IMG/VR virus record: IMGVR_UViG_3300021519_000033
Location: 1 to 34,538 of that record
DNA length: 34,538 nucleotides
Origin: a virus
Strand: one strand, 5' to 3'
Part shown: positions 1 through 7,071 of the stretch, piece after piece
How positions within the stretch are numbered: position 1 is the stretch's first letter
Layout: each line of letters begins with the position of its first letter
Notes under the pieces: model-generated
What the model was told of the DNA's origin: nothing
The model's database searches: none
What the model saw: the letters and a program-made list of their open reading frames with translations, nothing else
Program-made: the position numbers and the translations under genes

Positions 1-21
1 GCGTTGGTATATTTGTGACAT
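1..21 (-). CDS. 5' end of the wrap-around early gene (continues at 34302-34538)
   Basis: If the window is circular, the reading frame cut at 34538 continues here. On the minus strand an ATG at 21-19 is followed by six more codons (Ser-Gln-Ile-Tyr-Gln-Arg) that join in frame to the codons ending the window. The resulting protein is 85 residues and begins Met-Ser-Gln, the start used by several neighbouring early genes. This assignment depends on circular closure, which is inferred. Confidence 0.6.
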
Positions 22-61
22 ACATCTATCCCTTCATATGGTTTCTCAGGTATCCGAACAT

Positions 62-98
62 AATCTTATATAAGTCTAACGACTTATAATGTAAGATT
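62..98. repeat. imperfect inverted repeat (candidate operator)
   Basis: Inner arms 69-76 and 81-88 (TATAAGTC / GACTTATA) are perfect 8-base complements around a TAAC loop. The pairing continues outwards for 7 more bases (62-68 AATCTTA with 92-98 TAAGATT) after a 3-base bulge (89-91). The left arm is thus 15 contiguous paired bases. There is no T-run, so it is not an intrinsic terminator. Its place in the divergent region suggests an operator or origin-associated dyad. Confidence 0.75.
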
Positions 99-160
99 GA
101 ATGGTTAAGCACCCTTCGCTTACGCCTGCCTTCGGCGGCTTACGAAGGTACTACCATTCT

Positions 161-181
161 CACCCCCTCCACCCCCAAACA
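161..181 (+). promoter_or_regulatory. AC-rich leader before the first rightward gene
   Basis: The bases before ATG 182 are C- and A-rich (CCACCCCCAAACA then ATG) and match the leader found before many leftward genes. This is the main reason for preferring ATG 182 over the in-frame ATG at 101. There is no Shine-Dalgarno sequence. Confidence 0.5.
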
Positions 182-538
182 ATGAAAAACTACAACAACG
201 ACAAGAACCGCCGCCCTCACTTCTCTGGCTTCTGGAGGAAAATCTGGGCCGAGAAGCGTCCGCAGATGCAGGCACACCTGGACGCCCTCAACTCCAAGAA
301 GATGCTCAAGGCTGATGAGAGGGTGAAACAGGTGAAGGCCATCGCCCATCTTCTTCCGACCGAGCCAATGTCCGCCACCCGCCTCCGTGACCAGGTAGCC
401 GAGAACTGGAACGAGGTCTATGGGGAGGACTTCACCTCCAAGCAGGCTTGGTGTCTGGTTCGCCTGTGCATCAAGCGAGGTCTTTTCACCAAGGGGGCAG
501 ACGGCCTCTACTCAACTTCCGACTTGCCATCAGTCTAG
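182..538 (+). CDS. hypothetical protein, possible winged-helix
   Basis: 118 residues, not recognised by family. The N-terminal third is basic (many Asn, Lys, Arg, Trp). The second half has an alternating helix pattern followed by a short Gly-containing turn and Leu-Tyr-Ser, which resembles the recognition helix and wing of a winged-helix fold; this is inference only. I start it at ATG 182 because the preceding AC-rich leader matches those of the early genes, although the frame stays open to an ATG at 101 that would add 27 residues. It is the first gene of the rightward unit, upstream of terminase, a usual place for small DNA-binding or regulatory proteins. It ends in TAG, 26 bases before the next gene. 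Confidence 0.65.
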   Translation: MKNYNNDKNRRPHFSGFWRKIWAEKRPQMQAHLDALNSKKMLKADERVKQVKAIAHLLPTEPMSATRLRDQVAENWNEVYGEDFTSKQAWCLVRLCIKRGLFTKGADGLYSTSDLPSV

Positions 539-564
539 ACCTGGCCCACATTGTCCTGGCATTG

Positions 565-774
565 ATGTTATCCGAAGTAGATAAAGACCAGATTGATGCC
601 TCGATAGAGAGCGTCAGCGACGTGGCGTCTCATCTCATCCAGGGCTATCTATTCGTCATTATGTCCGATGACTCGACGAAAGAACAGAAGGCTCACGCCG
701 AATGGCTGATGAAAGATGCGAGAGCGTTGACCAATGCACTGGCTACTCTACGGAGGATTGGCGGGGATGAGTAA
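565..774 (+). CDS. small acidic helical hypothetical protein
   Basis: 69 residues, acidic, predicted mostly helical (Leu-Ser-Glu-Val-Asp-Lys-Asp start, then repeated Asp/Glu/Ala heptads). I choose ATG 565; the frame is open further upstream to a TTG at 448, but that would overlap the previous gene by about 90 bases. Its last 8 bases overlap the start of the HTH gene at 767, suggesting coupled translation. No family is recognised. Small acidic proteins at this position in phage genomes are often regulators or inhibitors of host proteins, but nothing in the sequence shows that here. Confidence 0.6.
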   Translation: MLSEVDKDQIDASIESVSDVASHLIQGYLFVIMSDDSTKEQKAHAEWLMKDARALTNALATLRRIGGDE

Positions 775-1258
775 GCAGGCCATCAACAAGATTTGGCAGG
801 ACTGGGTGGCAACCCTCCCCCAAGAAGAAGTCAACCGCCTGGCTTCTTTCAACATCGACCCAGCCGATATCCACAAGGCCGACGTTGCCGAGCCCTCCCG
901 ATACATCCACGATGACTCGTTCCTGGATGGCCGTTCCATCAAGTTGTGGCGGGATGGTCAGAACGAAGGGTTGGACGCTTTCCCATACCTTACCTCCATC
1001 ATCGCTAAGGTCATAGATGCCCTTGATTGCACTTCCAGCCGTGAAGTCCAGATGCACAACGATTGCATCCGTATCGCCCTCGGCTACCGCAACTACAAGT
1101 CTATGTCCGATGTAGCCAAGCAATACGGGGTCGGACGAGCCGCTATTTCCCTGCGAGTGAAGAACATCCAACGCCGCCTCAAGTTGGCTCCCAGCATTTA
1201 TATGCGGAGCGAACAGGTATGCGTCAAAATCAAGCAGGGGATAAACAAGAAGAAATGA
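767..1258 (+). CDS. helix-turn-helix protein upstream of terminase
   Basis: 163 residues. The C-terminal third carries a clear helix-turn-helix pattern (a helix, then Asp-Val-Ala-Lys-Gln-Tyr-Gly-Val, then a recognition helix Ala-Ala-Ile-Ser-Leu-Arg-Val-Lys), similar to sigma region 4-type HTH units. It is followed by a basic tail ending in Lys-Lys-Lys. ATG 767 is preceded by GGAGG and a G-rich stretch, one of the few Shine-Dalgarno-like contexts here. It overlaps the previous gene by 8 bases and the next by 4 (ATGA). It may be an accessory terminase or packaging-site binding protein, or a late transcription regulator; the sequence does not decide between these. Confidence 0.75.
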   Translation: MSKQAINKIWQDWVATLPQEEVNRLASFNIDPADIHKADVAEPSRYIHDDSFLDGRSIKLWRDGQNEGLDAFPYLTSIIAKVIDALDCTSSREVQMHNDCIRIALGYRNYKSMSDVAKQYGVGRAAISLRVKNIQRRLKLAPSIYMRSEQVCVKIKQGINKKK

Positions 1259-1911
1259 GCGTCCGCCCTATTGACATCGCAGAACGGCTTGGCCTATCCA
1301 GGCAGACCATCAACGGCTTCATCCGTCAAGGGATGCCCATCTCAAGCATTGAAGATGCAGAGGCGTGGTATCACTCACGGGGAGTCCGTCGTGGGGCGGA
1401 CGCTTCGGAGGCTGAGGTGGTCGAGGACGAGGCCACCGATAAGAACTTTGCCGATATCGTAGAACGCCACCGCCAACTGAAGGCCAGGGCTTACGACCAA
1501 TACCTTCGTGACCTCCGCAACGAGGACGCCAACCAATCCAAGTCCTACTCGACCTACGACAAGTTGGTTAAGACGCTAGTGGCCCTTGAACGGGAACTCC
1601 ACGCCCGTAACATCGCCGCCAAGGAATACATCAAGACCCAGACGGCCATCGAACGCTTTGGGAAGGTCATCCTGTCCATCCGTAACGAACTTACCCAGTT
1701 ATCTATGAAGTTGGCTACCAAGGCCAACCCAGACTCGCCTGGGACGGCTATGAAGGCCATAGACGCAGAGATTAACAAGATACTCCTACGCCTTTCCACC
1801 CAGGTTGAGGAAGCCGAGGAAAGCGTGGTTGAGACTCCCATCATCATCACGGACGAAAACAAGGAGTCAGACCAACCCGATGAGGTCGCCCAAGATGGAG
1901 ACGAGGTTTGA
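1255..1911 (+). CDS. terminase small subunit (putative)
   Basis: 218 residues. The first 45 residues are an HTH of the MerR/excisionase or Nu1 type (Asp-Ile-Ala-Glu-Arg-Leu-Gly-Leu-Ser-Arg-Gln-Thr-Ile), followed by an Asp/Glu linker. A long charged helical region at roughly 60-185 fits oligomerisation, and the tail is very acidic. Established layout: lambda Nu1 has an N-terminal winged HTH that binds cos and a C-terminal part that contacts the large subunit. Start ATG 1255 forms an ATGA overlap with the preceding gene. The last 17 bases overlap the large-subunit gene, supporting the pairing. The assignment rests on domain pattern and position, since small subunits diverge quickly. Confidence 0.75.
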   Translation: MSVRPIDIAERLGLSRQTINGFIRQGMPISSIEDAEAWYHSRGVRRGADASEAEVVEDEATDKNFADIVERHRQLKARAYDQYLRDLRNEDANQSKSYSTYDKLVKTLVALERELHARNIAAKEYIKTQTAIERFGKVILSIRNELTQLSMKLATKANPDSPGTAMKAIDAEINKILLRLSTQVEEAEESVVETPIIITDENKESDQPDEVAQDGDEV

Positions 1912-3736
1912 GAACATCCTCCGTGGACTGCTCGCTCCAGACCAAGACACGGATATTATTGACTGGCTTGAAAAGAACGTAAAGAACGTACCATATTCTC
2001 CGCAACCTGGCCCATTTCGGGTCGAGTCAACTCCATACCTAATCCCTATACTTCGTGCCATCCAAGACCCCGAAATCAAAACGATTGTCGTCCAAGGCAA
2101 CGTCCAGTCTGGTAAATCTATGGTGCTGGAACTGTGGTCGGCATTTGTCCCAGCACGCACCCCTGGCCCGATGCTCTTGCTACAAGACATCGACCTCAAC
2201 GCCCAAGACTGGCAACAAACGAGGCTCCGCCCTCTATGGGACAATACGCCAGCAACTAGGGACAGAATATCTGAAATCGACCGTAATAAGTGGCACACAA
2301 CGCAGTTTGAGCGAAATATTACCTGGGTGCTTGGTGCTAATAACGAACGAAATCTCCAACGACGTTCAATTCGCTTTCTTGGAGGTGACGAATGTTGGCA
2401 GTGGCCGAAGGGCCACCTCAAGCAAGCGTTAGCCCGTCGTACCGCTTTTGAGTGGCAGGGTAAGTCCGTGTTCGTCTCGCAGGGCGGCGTCGAAGGCGAT
2501 GAGTTCACCGAACTTTTTAACTCAACCGACCGAGGCGAATGGAACTTCAAGTGCGTGGCCTGCAAAGCACGTCAGCCCTTTGAATGGGTGCATATCAAGT
2601 ATCCAGACGCCGCCAAGACCGCTACGGGTTGGAACTTGGATATGGTTCGCTCCAATACGACCTACGAGTGCAAGTTCTGTAAGCACCAACATCTAGACCG
2701 TAACAGCGTGAGGGCAGAGATGCTTAGTGAGCCAGAGTATGTACCGCTTAACCCCTCCGCACCCAAGGACAGGAAAGGTTTTCATTTTAACGCCCTGTCT
2801 ATGCTCTGGGGGCTATCCTGGGGCGACCTTGCCGTAGAGTGCATTGAAGCGGCCCAGTCTTTTGATAGCGGAGGTGATGAGTCCAAGCGTAGGGATTTTA
2901 AGCAAAAGCGTCTTGCGATGCCCTGGAGCGACGAACCAGATGACGGTGGTGGCGAGGTCTTGCCAAGCGGGTATATGATGCAGGAAGAATGGCTGGACGA
3001 AGCCGCAAACATTCACGGCAAGGTTCAGCCTCCGCCGTTCACCAAAGAACAGATGGATAACGTCAACTTTGCCAGACTTCGGTTTATGGCTGTGGACGTC
3101 CAGCGTAAGGGTTTCTACTGCCTTATCCGTTCTTGGAGCGTGGATGGCAAGTCACGCCTCATCTGGTGGGGGTATGTTGATACTTGGGATGAAGTGCGGG
3201 CAGAACAGGTTAAGCACAAGGTCGCCCCAGTCTTTACTTTTGTGGACTCTGGTGACGGCCCGAATATGGAAGAAGTCTATCGTAATTGTGCCATCTATGG
3301 TTGGAACGCCACAAAGGGGTCTGGTAACACCGACTTCCCTTGGAAGGTTCAGACTCCTTTTGGGATTAAGATGGCCTATCGTCCCTACGCACCAGCCAAG
3401 GTCGTACAGGTCGGTAAGCAGTCCTGCCGTATGTTTATGTTCTCCAATCTTATCCTCAAGGATACGATGACCCGCCTTCGCAGGGCTGGACACCATACCT
3501 ACGCCCAGGATGCAGGCGACGAGTACCGCAAACAGATGCAGTCCGAACACCGCACCCGCACCGAAGCAGGCAAACCTATCTGGGTACAGGTAGGCGACCG
3601 ACCCAATCACCTGTGGGACTGTGAGACTATCGGCATCCTGCCAGCACTGATGGCCCGTCTTGTCGGCAAAGGTAAGAACAAGAACGCCGTGGACGAAAAG
3701 ACTGTTGACAAGCCTGCCGAACCTCCAACTGTATGA
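1895..3736 (+). CDS. terL: terminase large subunit, GpA family
   Basis: 613 residues, the packaging motor ATPase and nuclease, close to the usual GpA length. Visible elements in order: a Walker A-like Gly-Asn-Val-Gln-Ser-Gly-Lys-Ser at about 68-75; an acidic Gly-Gly-Asp-Glu-Cys segment near 170; a zinc-ribbon pair (Cys-X2-Cys near 219 and near 259) that is typical of GpA terminases; and nuclease acidic residues in Ala-Val-Asp-Val-Gln (about 400), Val-Asp-Ser-Gly (about 449) and His-Leu-Trp-Asp-Cys-Glu (about 571). I start it at ATG 1895, which overlaps the small subunit by 17 bases. An ATG at 1880 is possible. GpA terminases usually cut at cos sites; a cos site was not found by eye. Confidence 0.95.
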   Translation: METRFENILRGLLAPDQDTDIIDWLEKNVKNVPYSPQPGPFRVESTPYLIPILRAIQDPEIKTIVVQGNVQSGKSMVLELWSAFVPARTPGPMLLLQDIDLNAQDWQQTRLRPLWDNTPATRDRISEIDRNKWHTTQFERNITWVLGANNERNLQRRSIRFLGGDECWQWPKGHLKQALARRTAFEWQGKSVFVSQGGVEGDEFTELFNSTDRGEWNFKCVACKARQPFEWVHIKYPDAAKTATGWNLDMVRSNTTYECKFCKHQHLDRNSVRAEMLSEPEYVPLNPSAPKDRKGFHFNALSMLWGLSWGDLAVECIEAAQSFDSGGDESKRRDFKQKRLAMPWSDEPDDGGGEVLPSGYMMQEEWLDEAANIHGKVQPPPFTKEQMDNVNFARLRFMAVDVQRKGFYCLIRSWSVDGKSRLIWWGYVDTWDEVRAEQVKHKVAPVFTFVDSGDGPNMEEVYRNCAIYGWNATKGSGNTDFPWKVQTPFGIKMAYRPYAPAKVVQVGKQSCRMFMFSNLILKDTMTRLRRAGHHTYAQDAGDEYRKQMQSEHRTRTEAGKPIWVQVGDRPNHLWDCETIGILPALMARLVGKGKNKNAVDEKTVDKPAEPPTV

Positions 3737-3819
3737 ACAAGCCTGTATCTCTCTGTTTGTTCGCTGGGTGGCTCTTGGCGTTGTTGTTGGCAGGGGGATA
3801 CAGGCCCATTCTTGACTAA
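3733..3819 (+). CDS. 28-residue hydrophobic micropeptide
   Basis: A reading frame of 28 codons starts at ATG 3733, giving an ATGA overlap with the terL stop exactly like the other coupled genes, and ends at TAA 3817-3819. The peptide has a basic N-terminus (Met-Asn-Lys) and an uninterrupted hydrophobic stretch (Leu, Ala, Trp, Gly) of about 17 residues at 5-22, then a polar tail (Tyr-Arg-Pro-Ile-Leu-Asp). This fits a single membrane span or a very short signal peptide. The frame fills the otherwise non-coding gap between terL and the gpW-like gene. No family is recognised. It may be a real coupled membrane peptide or a chance frame. Confidence 0.45.
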   Translation: MNKPVSLCLFAGWLLALLLAGGYRPILD

Positions 3820-3831
3820 CGGCCAAAGGCA
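3812..3831 (+). promoter_or_regulatory. late-gene intergenic motif, copy 1
   Basis: TTGACTAACGGCCAAAGGCA lies just before ATG 3834. It is one of five related sequences (also at 6545, 8063, 9822 and 16359), all located in the few non-coding gaps of the rightward unit. TTGAC looks like a -35 hexamer, but no matching -10 lies at 16-18 bases. Confidence 0.5.
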
Positions 3832-3833
3832 AT

Positions 3834-4124
3834 ATGGCTTTCGTGCATTACAGAGGCTCGACCTCGCCCAAGGGTATCTTTATGACCCTTACTGTGCTAG
3901 AGATTGAAGCCATCCGAGCAAAAGCCATCGCTCTAGTCACTGAAGGTAAGACGATTATGGAATACCGTGATAGCGGAACGGACATTCGCAAAGACTGGCC
4001 TATTGACCCTCCGACTATCCTGCTTGAGTGCCGATACGCACTCCAGATTAAGTTGCCCCTAGTCTATGGGGCCATCGACCGAGTTCGTGTTGGCAATATG
4101 CTCAACAACTTCCGAGGTCTTTAA
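3834..4124 (+). CDS. gpW-like head completion (head-tail joining) protein
   Basis: 96 residues. The segment after Met17 (Thr-Val-Leu-Glu-Ile-Glu-Ala-Ile-Arg-Ala-Lys) has the helix-hairpin-helix layout of lambda gpW, with a central hairpin rich in Lys-Thr and Tyr-Arg-Asp, then Asp-Pro-Pro-Thr-Ile starting the second helix. Position strongly supports this: lambda order is A (large terminase), W, B (portal). gpW plugs the filled head and supports tail joining. ATG 3834 follows motif copy 1; an alternative in-frame ATG at 3882 would remove the first 16 residues, giving a length closer to lambda gpW (68). Similarity is judged by eye, so this is probable rather than certain. Confidence 0.65.
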   Translation: MAFVHYRGSTSPKGIFMTLTVLEIEAIRAKAIALVTEGKTIMEYRDSGTDIRKDWPIDPPTILLECRYALQIKLPLVYGAIDRVRVGNMLNNFRGL

Positions 4125-4130
4125 TTGCAT

Positions 4131-5723
4131 ATGGCGTCTAAAAAAATCCCTGGAAAGTCCAAAGCCTCCAAGGGCGTTGGGCCTAAACTGAAGAAACAGG
4201 CCACTGGAGGCCCAGGTATCTTCTCTAATTTCGAGTCTGCAAAGTTCTCGAATAAGCGTTCTTGGATTTGGTCGTCTTGGCCGACTGACTTCAAGAAAAC
4301 GATGACGGTTTTCGACCGTCTCGAAACTACCCGCAAGATGCGGTGGATGGAATTGAACGCAGGCGTCGTTCGTGAAATCCTGGCTAATATGGCTATGTAT
4401 GCCGTCGGTTCTGGCATTAAGCCGACCGCCCGTACTGGCGACACGATGCTCGACAAGAAGTACGAGGAAGCCTTTGAGGAGTGGGCTTCTATCCCTTGCG
4501 ATATCACTGGCCGTTTTAACTTTTACGAACTCCAGCACATCATCGCCCGCCTTATTTACCGAGATGGCGAGTGCTTCCCGATTAAGACCAAGAATGGTGC
4601 TGGCGAACCCTGCATCCAGTTGCTTGAGTCCCACCGTGTAGGTAGCAATCAGAGTGGGGCTCCGCCACCCAACGAGGTGGACGGCATCCACTTCGGCCCG
4701 TATGGTAAGCCAGATTGGTACAACATCATCCGTTCCGACGGCTCCAGCCGACGTGTTCCCGCTACTGCCGTGATGCACGTCTATCAGCCAGAAGTCGCTT
4801 CTGGTGCTAGGGCATACAGCCCTCTCCAACACGCTATCAATAACATCGTTGATATGCTGGAAATCGTCTCGCTTGAGAAGTTCGCAGTCAAGATGAACAG
4901 CGACGTTACCCGCACGATTACCCGTGAAACGGCACAATTTGATGGGGCTCAGTCTGACTTTGAAGCGTTTGGTATGCGTCCCCAGGACGTGACTGGGAAC
5001 GGCCTTACCAACCCAGATGAGGCTTCTACTTTTATCGGTGGTAAAATCCTAGCCCTAGCCCCAGGTGAACGAATGGAGTCTTTCGTGTCTAATCGTCCTA
5101 ACCAGACGTTCAATGGCTTCATTGAATACCTTGTCCGTGACTCTGTTGCTGGTGTTCTTCCTTACGAGTTTATCTACGACCCGTCTGCCGCCTCTGGAGC
5201 GTCTATGCGACTCATCACCGCCAAGGCAGACCGAGTGTTCCAGCACCTCCAGCAAGTCCTCATCAACCGCTTCCTTACGCCTGTATGGGGCTATGTTATC
5301 GGCTCCAAGATTGCCTCTGGCGAACTGCCTTCCTGCGAATACTGGAACAAGGTTCTCTGGACTACCCCGAAGCGTGTAACAGTCGATGCTGGCCGTGATG
5401 CGGCCCAGAACCGAGCCGACATTGAACTTGGTATCAAGACCATCGGTGAGAATTGCCTGGAAGAAGGCGAACACTTCTCTCAACTAGTTCGTCGTCGTGC
5501 TATCGAAGCCAAGATGATGAAGGATGCCGCCAAGGAACACGATGTTCCTCTTTGGATGATTTACAAGCCTACCAATGTAGCCCTACCCGATATTATCGGC
5601 GAGGAACCGCAGGAAGAAGGCGAAAATGACGAGGACGTTGACCTTGACGAAAAGGAAGGCAAAAAGGACTTTGAAGAAGATGATGCCGAGTCCGACGTCG
5701 TTGAGGAAGATGTTACCGACTAA
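4131..5723 (+). CDS. portal protein, lambda family
   Basis: 530 residues. It forms the dodecameric channel at the head vertex through which DNA enters and to which the tail attaches. The N-terminal basic region is followed by the lambda-portal pattern (Ser-Trp-Pro near 45, then Arg-Lys-Met-Arg-Trp and a conserved helix), Tyr-Arg-Asp-Gly-Glu-Cys-Phe near 145, and a long C-terminal acidic tail (after about 490, mostly Glu and Asp). That acidic tail is unusual in strength and may contact the scaffold. I use ATG 4131 rather than the TTG at 4125. The gene follows the gpW-like gene by 6 bases and precedes the protease, as in lambda (W, B, C). Confidence 0.9.
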   Translation: MASKKIPGKSKASKGVGPKLKKQATGGPGIFSNFESAKFSNKRSWIWSSWPTDFKKTMTVFDRLETTRKMRWMELNAGVVREILANMAMYAVGSGIKPTARTGDTMLDKKYEEAFEEWASIPCDITGRFNFYELQHIIARLIYRDGECFPIKTKNGAGEPCIQLLESHRVGSNQSGAPPPNEVDGIHFGPYGKPDWYNIIRSDGSSRRVPATAVMHVYQPEVASGARAYSPLQHAINNIVDMLEIVSLEKFAVKMNSDVTRTITRETAQFDGAQSDFEAFGMRPQDVTGNGLTNPDEASTFIGGKILALAPGERMESFVSNRPNQTFNGFIEYLVRDSVAGVLPYEFIYDPSAASGASMRLITAKADRVFQHLQQVLINRFLTPVWGYVIGSKIASGELPSCEYWNKVLWTTPKRVTVDAGRDAAQNRADIELGIKTIGENCLEEGEHFSQLVRRRAIEAKMMKDAAKEHDVPLWMIYKPTNVALPDIIGEEPQEEGENDEDVDLDEKEGKKDFEEDDAESDVVEEDVTD

Positions 5724-5729
5724 TTTACT

Positions 5730-6548
5730 ATGCGAAACCTTATCCACGCCCTAAAGACCAGCAAGCGATTGATGATTAACCCTTCGATTGCGAAGGCTTA
5801 CGTCGAAAGCGTTGAAGAAATCAAGATTACCGCAGAAACTAATGCGGCTGACGTCAAAGAAATCCTCAAGATGATGTTTGGCGAACAGCCAGAGATGGAG
5901 ATTGTCGGCAAGACGGCTATCATCCCTATCAAGGGCGTAATCGGGCGTGGCCTGTCTGACATTGAGAAGATGTGCAACGCCGTTGATGTGAACGACATTA
6001 CTCAAAATCTTCACGATGCCGTCCACAATCCACAGGTCGAAAAGATTGTCTTTGACGTGGATAGCCCTGGCGGTAACACCGACGGACTTGAAGAACTTGC
6101 CGAGAAAATCTACAACTGCCCTAAGTTCACCGAGTCTTTCAGTGAAAATGGCGTTCATTCAGCGGCCTATTACCTTGCATCCCAAGCCAAGCGTTTTTCA
6201 ATCACGAAGTCTGCCGAGGTAGGCTCAGTCGGTGTGTTTATGGCCTTCCCAGACGTCTCCGAGGCTTACGCTATGGAAGGTGTAAAAATGGAAGTTATCC
6301 AGTCTGGAAAATACAAGGCTATGGGCATCGAAGGCACTAGCCTTTCAGATGAACAGCGTGCATACCTTCAAGACGATGTGAATGAAGGTCACTCCGAGTT
6401 CAAGTCAGCCGTCAAACGCCGCCGTACCTTCGTCAAGGATGAGGATATGGAAGGCCAGTCTTTTGGGGCCAAGAAAGCCGCCGAAAAGGGCTTCGTTACG
6501 GGTATTGTGAACAGCATTGGTGATGTGGTCATTTCTGACTACGCTTGA
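5730..6548 (+). CDS. S49-family prohead protease (lambda C-like)
   Basis: 272 residues. S49 (SppA-like) serine peptidase features: Asp-Ser-Pro-Gly-Gly at 111-115, the nucleophile Ser144 in Val-His-Ser-Ala-Ala-Tyr-Tyr-Leu-Ala-Ser, and the general-base lysine region Ser-Gly-Lys-Tyr-Lys at 192-196. In lambda-type phages the C protein cleaves scaffold and portal during head maturation. Unlike lambda C it ends right after the peptidase fold, and the scaffold is a separate downstream gene. It begins 6 bases after the portal stop, without a Shine-Dalgarno sequence. Its TGA stop lies inside the late motif at 6545. Confidence 0.92.
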   Translation: MRNLIHALKTSKRLMINPSIAKAYVESVEEIKITAETNAADVKEILKMMFGEQPEMEIVGKTAIIPIKGVIGRGLSDIEKMCNAVDVNDITQNLHDAVHNPQVEKIVFDVDSPGGNTDGLEELAEKIYNCPKFTESFSENGVHSAAYYLASQAKRFSITKSAEVGSVGVFMAFPDVSEAYAMEGVKMEVIQSGKYKAMGIEGTSLSDEQRAYLQDDVNEGHSEFKSAVKRRRTFVKDEDMEGQSFGAKKAAEKGFVTGIVNSIGDVVISDYA

Positions 6549-6564
6549 CATAAGGCCATTGGCA
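6545..6564 (+). promoter_or_regulatory. late-gene intergenic motif, copy 2
   Basis: TTGACATAAGGCCATTGGCA is identical over 20 bases to copy 4 at 9822, though the surrounding genes are unrelated. It contains the stop codon of the protease gene (6546-6548) and ends 10 bases before ATG 6575. Confidence 0.65.
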
Positions 6565-6574
6565 ATAATCCGCT

Positions 6575-7039
6575 ATGTCGTCCATCGAAGAACGCCTCAA
6601 CTCCCTCAAGGAAGCATTTACTGGTAAATCGGCGGAAGCCGAATCCAAGGCTCTTGAGATTTCCACCCTTAATGCAAAGGTCGAAGAACTGACCTCCGAG
6701 GTCGCCGCAAAGGAACTCTTTGCCGTCGAAATCGCTGGCAAGGTTGCTTCCCTTGAAGCGTCCCTCAAGGACGCCGTGGCTAAGGCCGAGGCTCTGATGA
6801 AGGAAAAGGCCGCTATCGAGGCCACCTTTGAAACCGCTGGTAAGCGTGCCGCCAAGATTGCCGCTTCCGTAGGTGTTGAGCCTGTTGAAGTTTCCCCTGG
6901 CTCGGTTGTTGCCGAAGCCAAGACTGACGACGAAGTTGCCCAGGAATGGGCCGCTATCAAGCAGAAAGACCCCAAGGCCGCTTCCGAGTTCTACACCAAG
7001 AACCGTTCGGCCATCCTGCGTGCCTCTGGCCTCCGCTAA
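6575..7039 (+). CDS. capsid scaffold protein (putative)
   Basis: 154 residues, dominated by long helices with heptad-like Ala/Leu/Glu/Lys spacing (residues about 1-95), as in scaffolding proteins. The C-terminus is basic with a short aromatic stretch (Phe-Tyr-Thr-Lys-Asn-Arg). The position between the S49 protease and the major capsid protein is the standard place for a scaffold (lambda Nu3 lies within C). A second possibility is a capsid decoration protein, but the coiled-coil character argues against it. It is preceded by motif copy 2 and begins at ATG 6575. The function is inferred from position and composition. Confidence 0.7.
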   Translation: MSSIEERLNSLKEAFTGKSAEAESKALEISTLNAKVEELTSEVAAKELFAVEIAGKVASLEASLKDAVAKAEALMKEKAAIEATFETAGKRAAKIAASVGVEPVEVSPGSVVAEAKTDDEVAQEWAAIKQKDPKAASEFYTKNRSAILRASGLR

Positions 7040-7049
7040 TCCATTTCAC

Positions 7050-7071
7050 CCTAAACTAATCCTAAACTAAT
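7050..7071 (+). repeat. 11-base tandem duplication before the capsid gene
   Basis: CCTAAACTAAT is repeated exactly twice (7050-7060 and 7061-7071) and the second copy touches the capsid ATG. It replaces the motif seen in other late gaps and has no Shine-Dalgarno sequence. It may be a translation enhancer or a promoter element for the most abundant protein. Confidence 0.8.

Larger units (their letters stand above)
22..181. promoter_or_regulatory. divergent control region between early (-) and late (+) transcription units
   Basis: This is the only place where the two gene blocks point away from each other, if the window closes into a circle. It is AT-rich in its middle, carries the dyad at 62-98, and has a perfect TATAAT at 85-90 on the plus strand. 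No convincing TTGACA lies 16-18 bases upstream of that hexamer, so a plus-strand promoter is only suggested. On the minus strand a TTACAT and an ATATAA hexamer are 17 bases apart across the dyad. Both potential promoters would be covered by a protein bound to the dyad. Confidence 0.5.

Noticed and set aside
101-181. Upstream in-frame ATG (101) as the start of the first rightward gene
   Set aside because: No ribosome-binding sequence precedes it, and the stretch holds the AC-rich leader that marks other starts. ATG 182 is preferred.
1867-2565. Minus-strand open frame opposite terL
   Set aside because: Antisense shadow over the ATPase part of terL, with Ser/Arg-rich low-quality translation.
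4059-4937. Long minus-strand open frame opposite the portal gene
   Set aside because: Antisense shadow of a well-supported portal gene; no start signal and opposite to the operon.
6545-6564. Late motif read as a standard sigma-70 promoter
   Set aside because: TTGACA matches a -35, but no TATAAT-like hexamer lies 16-18 bases downstream in any of the five copies, and in some the -10 would fall over the start codon.
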